Origin: Halanaerobiales bacterium
GTDB lineage: Bacteria > Bacillota_F > Halanaerobiia > DY22613
DNA length: 15,499 bases
NCBI GenBank assembly: GCA_023128035.1
Contig: JAGMES010000100.1
Location: 1-15,499, forward strand
Direction of reading: 5' to 3'
Shown here: piece by piece, positions 15,070 through 15,499 of the stretch
Position numbering within the stretch: the stretch's first letter is position 1
How the letters are laid out: each line of letters opens with the position of its first letter
Program-made: the position numbers and the translations under genes
The notes under the pieces: model-generated
What the model saw: the letters and a program-made list of their open reading frames with translations, nothing else
Told to the model about the DNA's origin: nothing
Databases searched by the model: none

Positions 15070-15499
15070 TTAAGCTACTGTATATTCATTGCATTTAGCT
15101 AGGTTAATCGAAGCATTTAAATCTCTATCTATGACAGCTTCGCAATGCTCACATTTATAAACTCTATCACTTAGTTTTAAATCTTTTTTGTATCCTCCAC
15201 ATTTAGAACAAGTTTTGCTAGAAGGATAAAAACGAGATACTGTTCTTAATTCAATGTCATATTCTGTAGCCTTTTGCTCTAATCTTTCTTTAAAATAATA
15301 GAAGTTCTGTTGAGCAATTGACTTAGCTAAATGTCTATTCTTCATCATTCCTCTAACATTTAAATCTTCGATAGTAATATACATTGGCTTGGTTTTTGCC
15401 AATGAAAAAATCACCTTGTTAATATAATCATGTCTAATATATGTTAGTTTTTGATGAAGTTTTTGTACCTTTAGCTTTTGTTTATCTATATTCCTACCT
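15070..15499 (-). CDS. tnpB: TnpB (IS200/IS605 RNA-guided nuclease), C-terminal part, 5' end outside window
   Basis: The frame is open to the window edge, so an apparent GTG start at 15414 is only an internal codon; in-frame residues before it (QKLKVQKLHQKLTYIRHDYINK) are typical TnpB. Visible are RuvC-II with its acidic residue (YITIEDLNVRGMMKN), the zinc ribbon C-S-K-C ... C-E-H-C, and RuvC-III (VIDRDLNASINLA) with its aspartate. The catalytic residues of this half are intact; RuvC-I lies outside. The protein ends at NEYTVA shortly after RuvC-III, a normal place for the family. TnpB cuts DNA next to the element's target motif using an RNA made from the element's right end. Whether a tnpA transposase accompanies it lies outside the window. 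Confidence 0.9.
   Translation of the reverse strand, partial: GRNIDKQKLKVQKLHQKLTYIRHDYINKVIFSLAKTKPMYITIEDLNVRGMMKNRHLAKSIAQQNFYYFKERLEQKATEYDIELRTVSRFYPSSKTCSKCGGYKKDLKLSDRVYKCEHCEAVIDRDLNASINLAKCNEYTVA

Overview
The window reads as a piece of an AT-rich Bacillota genome, most likely an anaerobe of the Clostridia/Halanaerobiia type. The grounds are low GC throughout, strong AGGAGG ribosome sites, S-layer homology domains, a membrane-anchored YkuD L,D-transpeptidase, an ECF sigma/anti-sigma pair, and IS200/IS605-type remnants. The genus cannot be fixed from this window.

Region 1 (1-7865, minus strand) is a single open frame of at least 2621 codons that runs off the left edge. It encodes a secreted giant protein: a signal peptide, a WapA/Rhs-like N-terminal region, a DNRLRE domain, about 20 fibronectin-III/Ig-like modules, and the start of a PKD-like module. 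The C-terminus, which would decide its function, lies outside the window. A 371-bp AT-rich gap (7866-8236) holds candidate promoters, an inverted repeat and the terminator of the next operon.

Region 2 (8237-11431) is about envelope sensing and structure. An ECF sigma gene and its zinc-finger/DUF4349 anti-sigma form a two-gene minus-strand operon with a good candidate autoregulatory ECF promoter (TGGAAC-N16-CGTC). Divergent from it is a secreted protein with three SLH domains, whose true start is probably a TTG 18 bp inside the longest frame. It ends at a bidirectional terminator.

Region 3 (about 11520-13001) holds an orphan IS200/IS605-type end with three hairpins and no transposase or tnpB. 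It abuts the stop codon of a small zinc-ribbon gene, which follows a membrane-anchored L,D-transpeptidase on the minus strand. Region 4 (13002-13820) holds a divergent small unknown gene and two tandem tRNA-Leu genes (CAA and GAG) with a promoter and a terminator.

Region 5 (13845-15499, minus strand) holds an SPFH/flotillin-like gene that has lost its N-terminal part, sitting directly downstream of the 3' half of a tnpB gene. The 185 bp between them are rich in stem-loops and are a candidate omega-RNA (reRNA).

Overall this is a cell-envelope neighbourhood (adhesin or Rhs-like giant, S-layer protein, peptidoglycan cross-linker, envelope-stress sigma system, membrane-microdomain protein) punctuated by two IS605-type relics. 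I see no CRISPR array, phage module or complete defence system. The most open questions are the missing C-terminus of the giant protein and the two candidate omega-RNAs.
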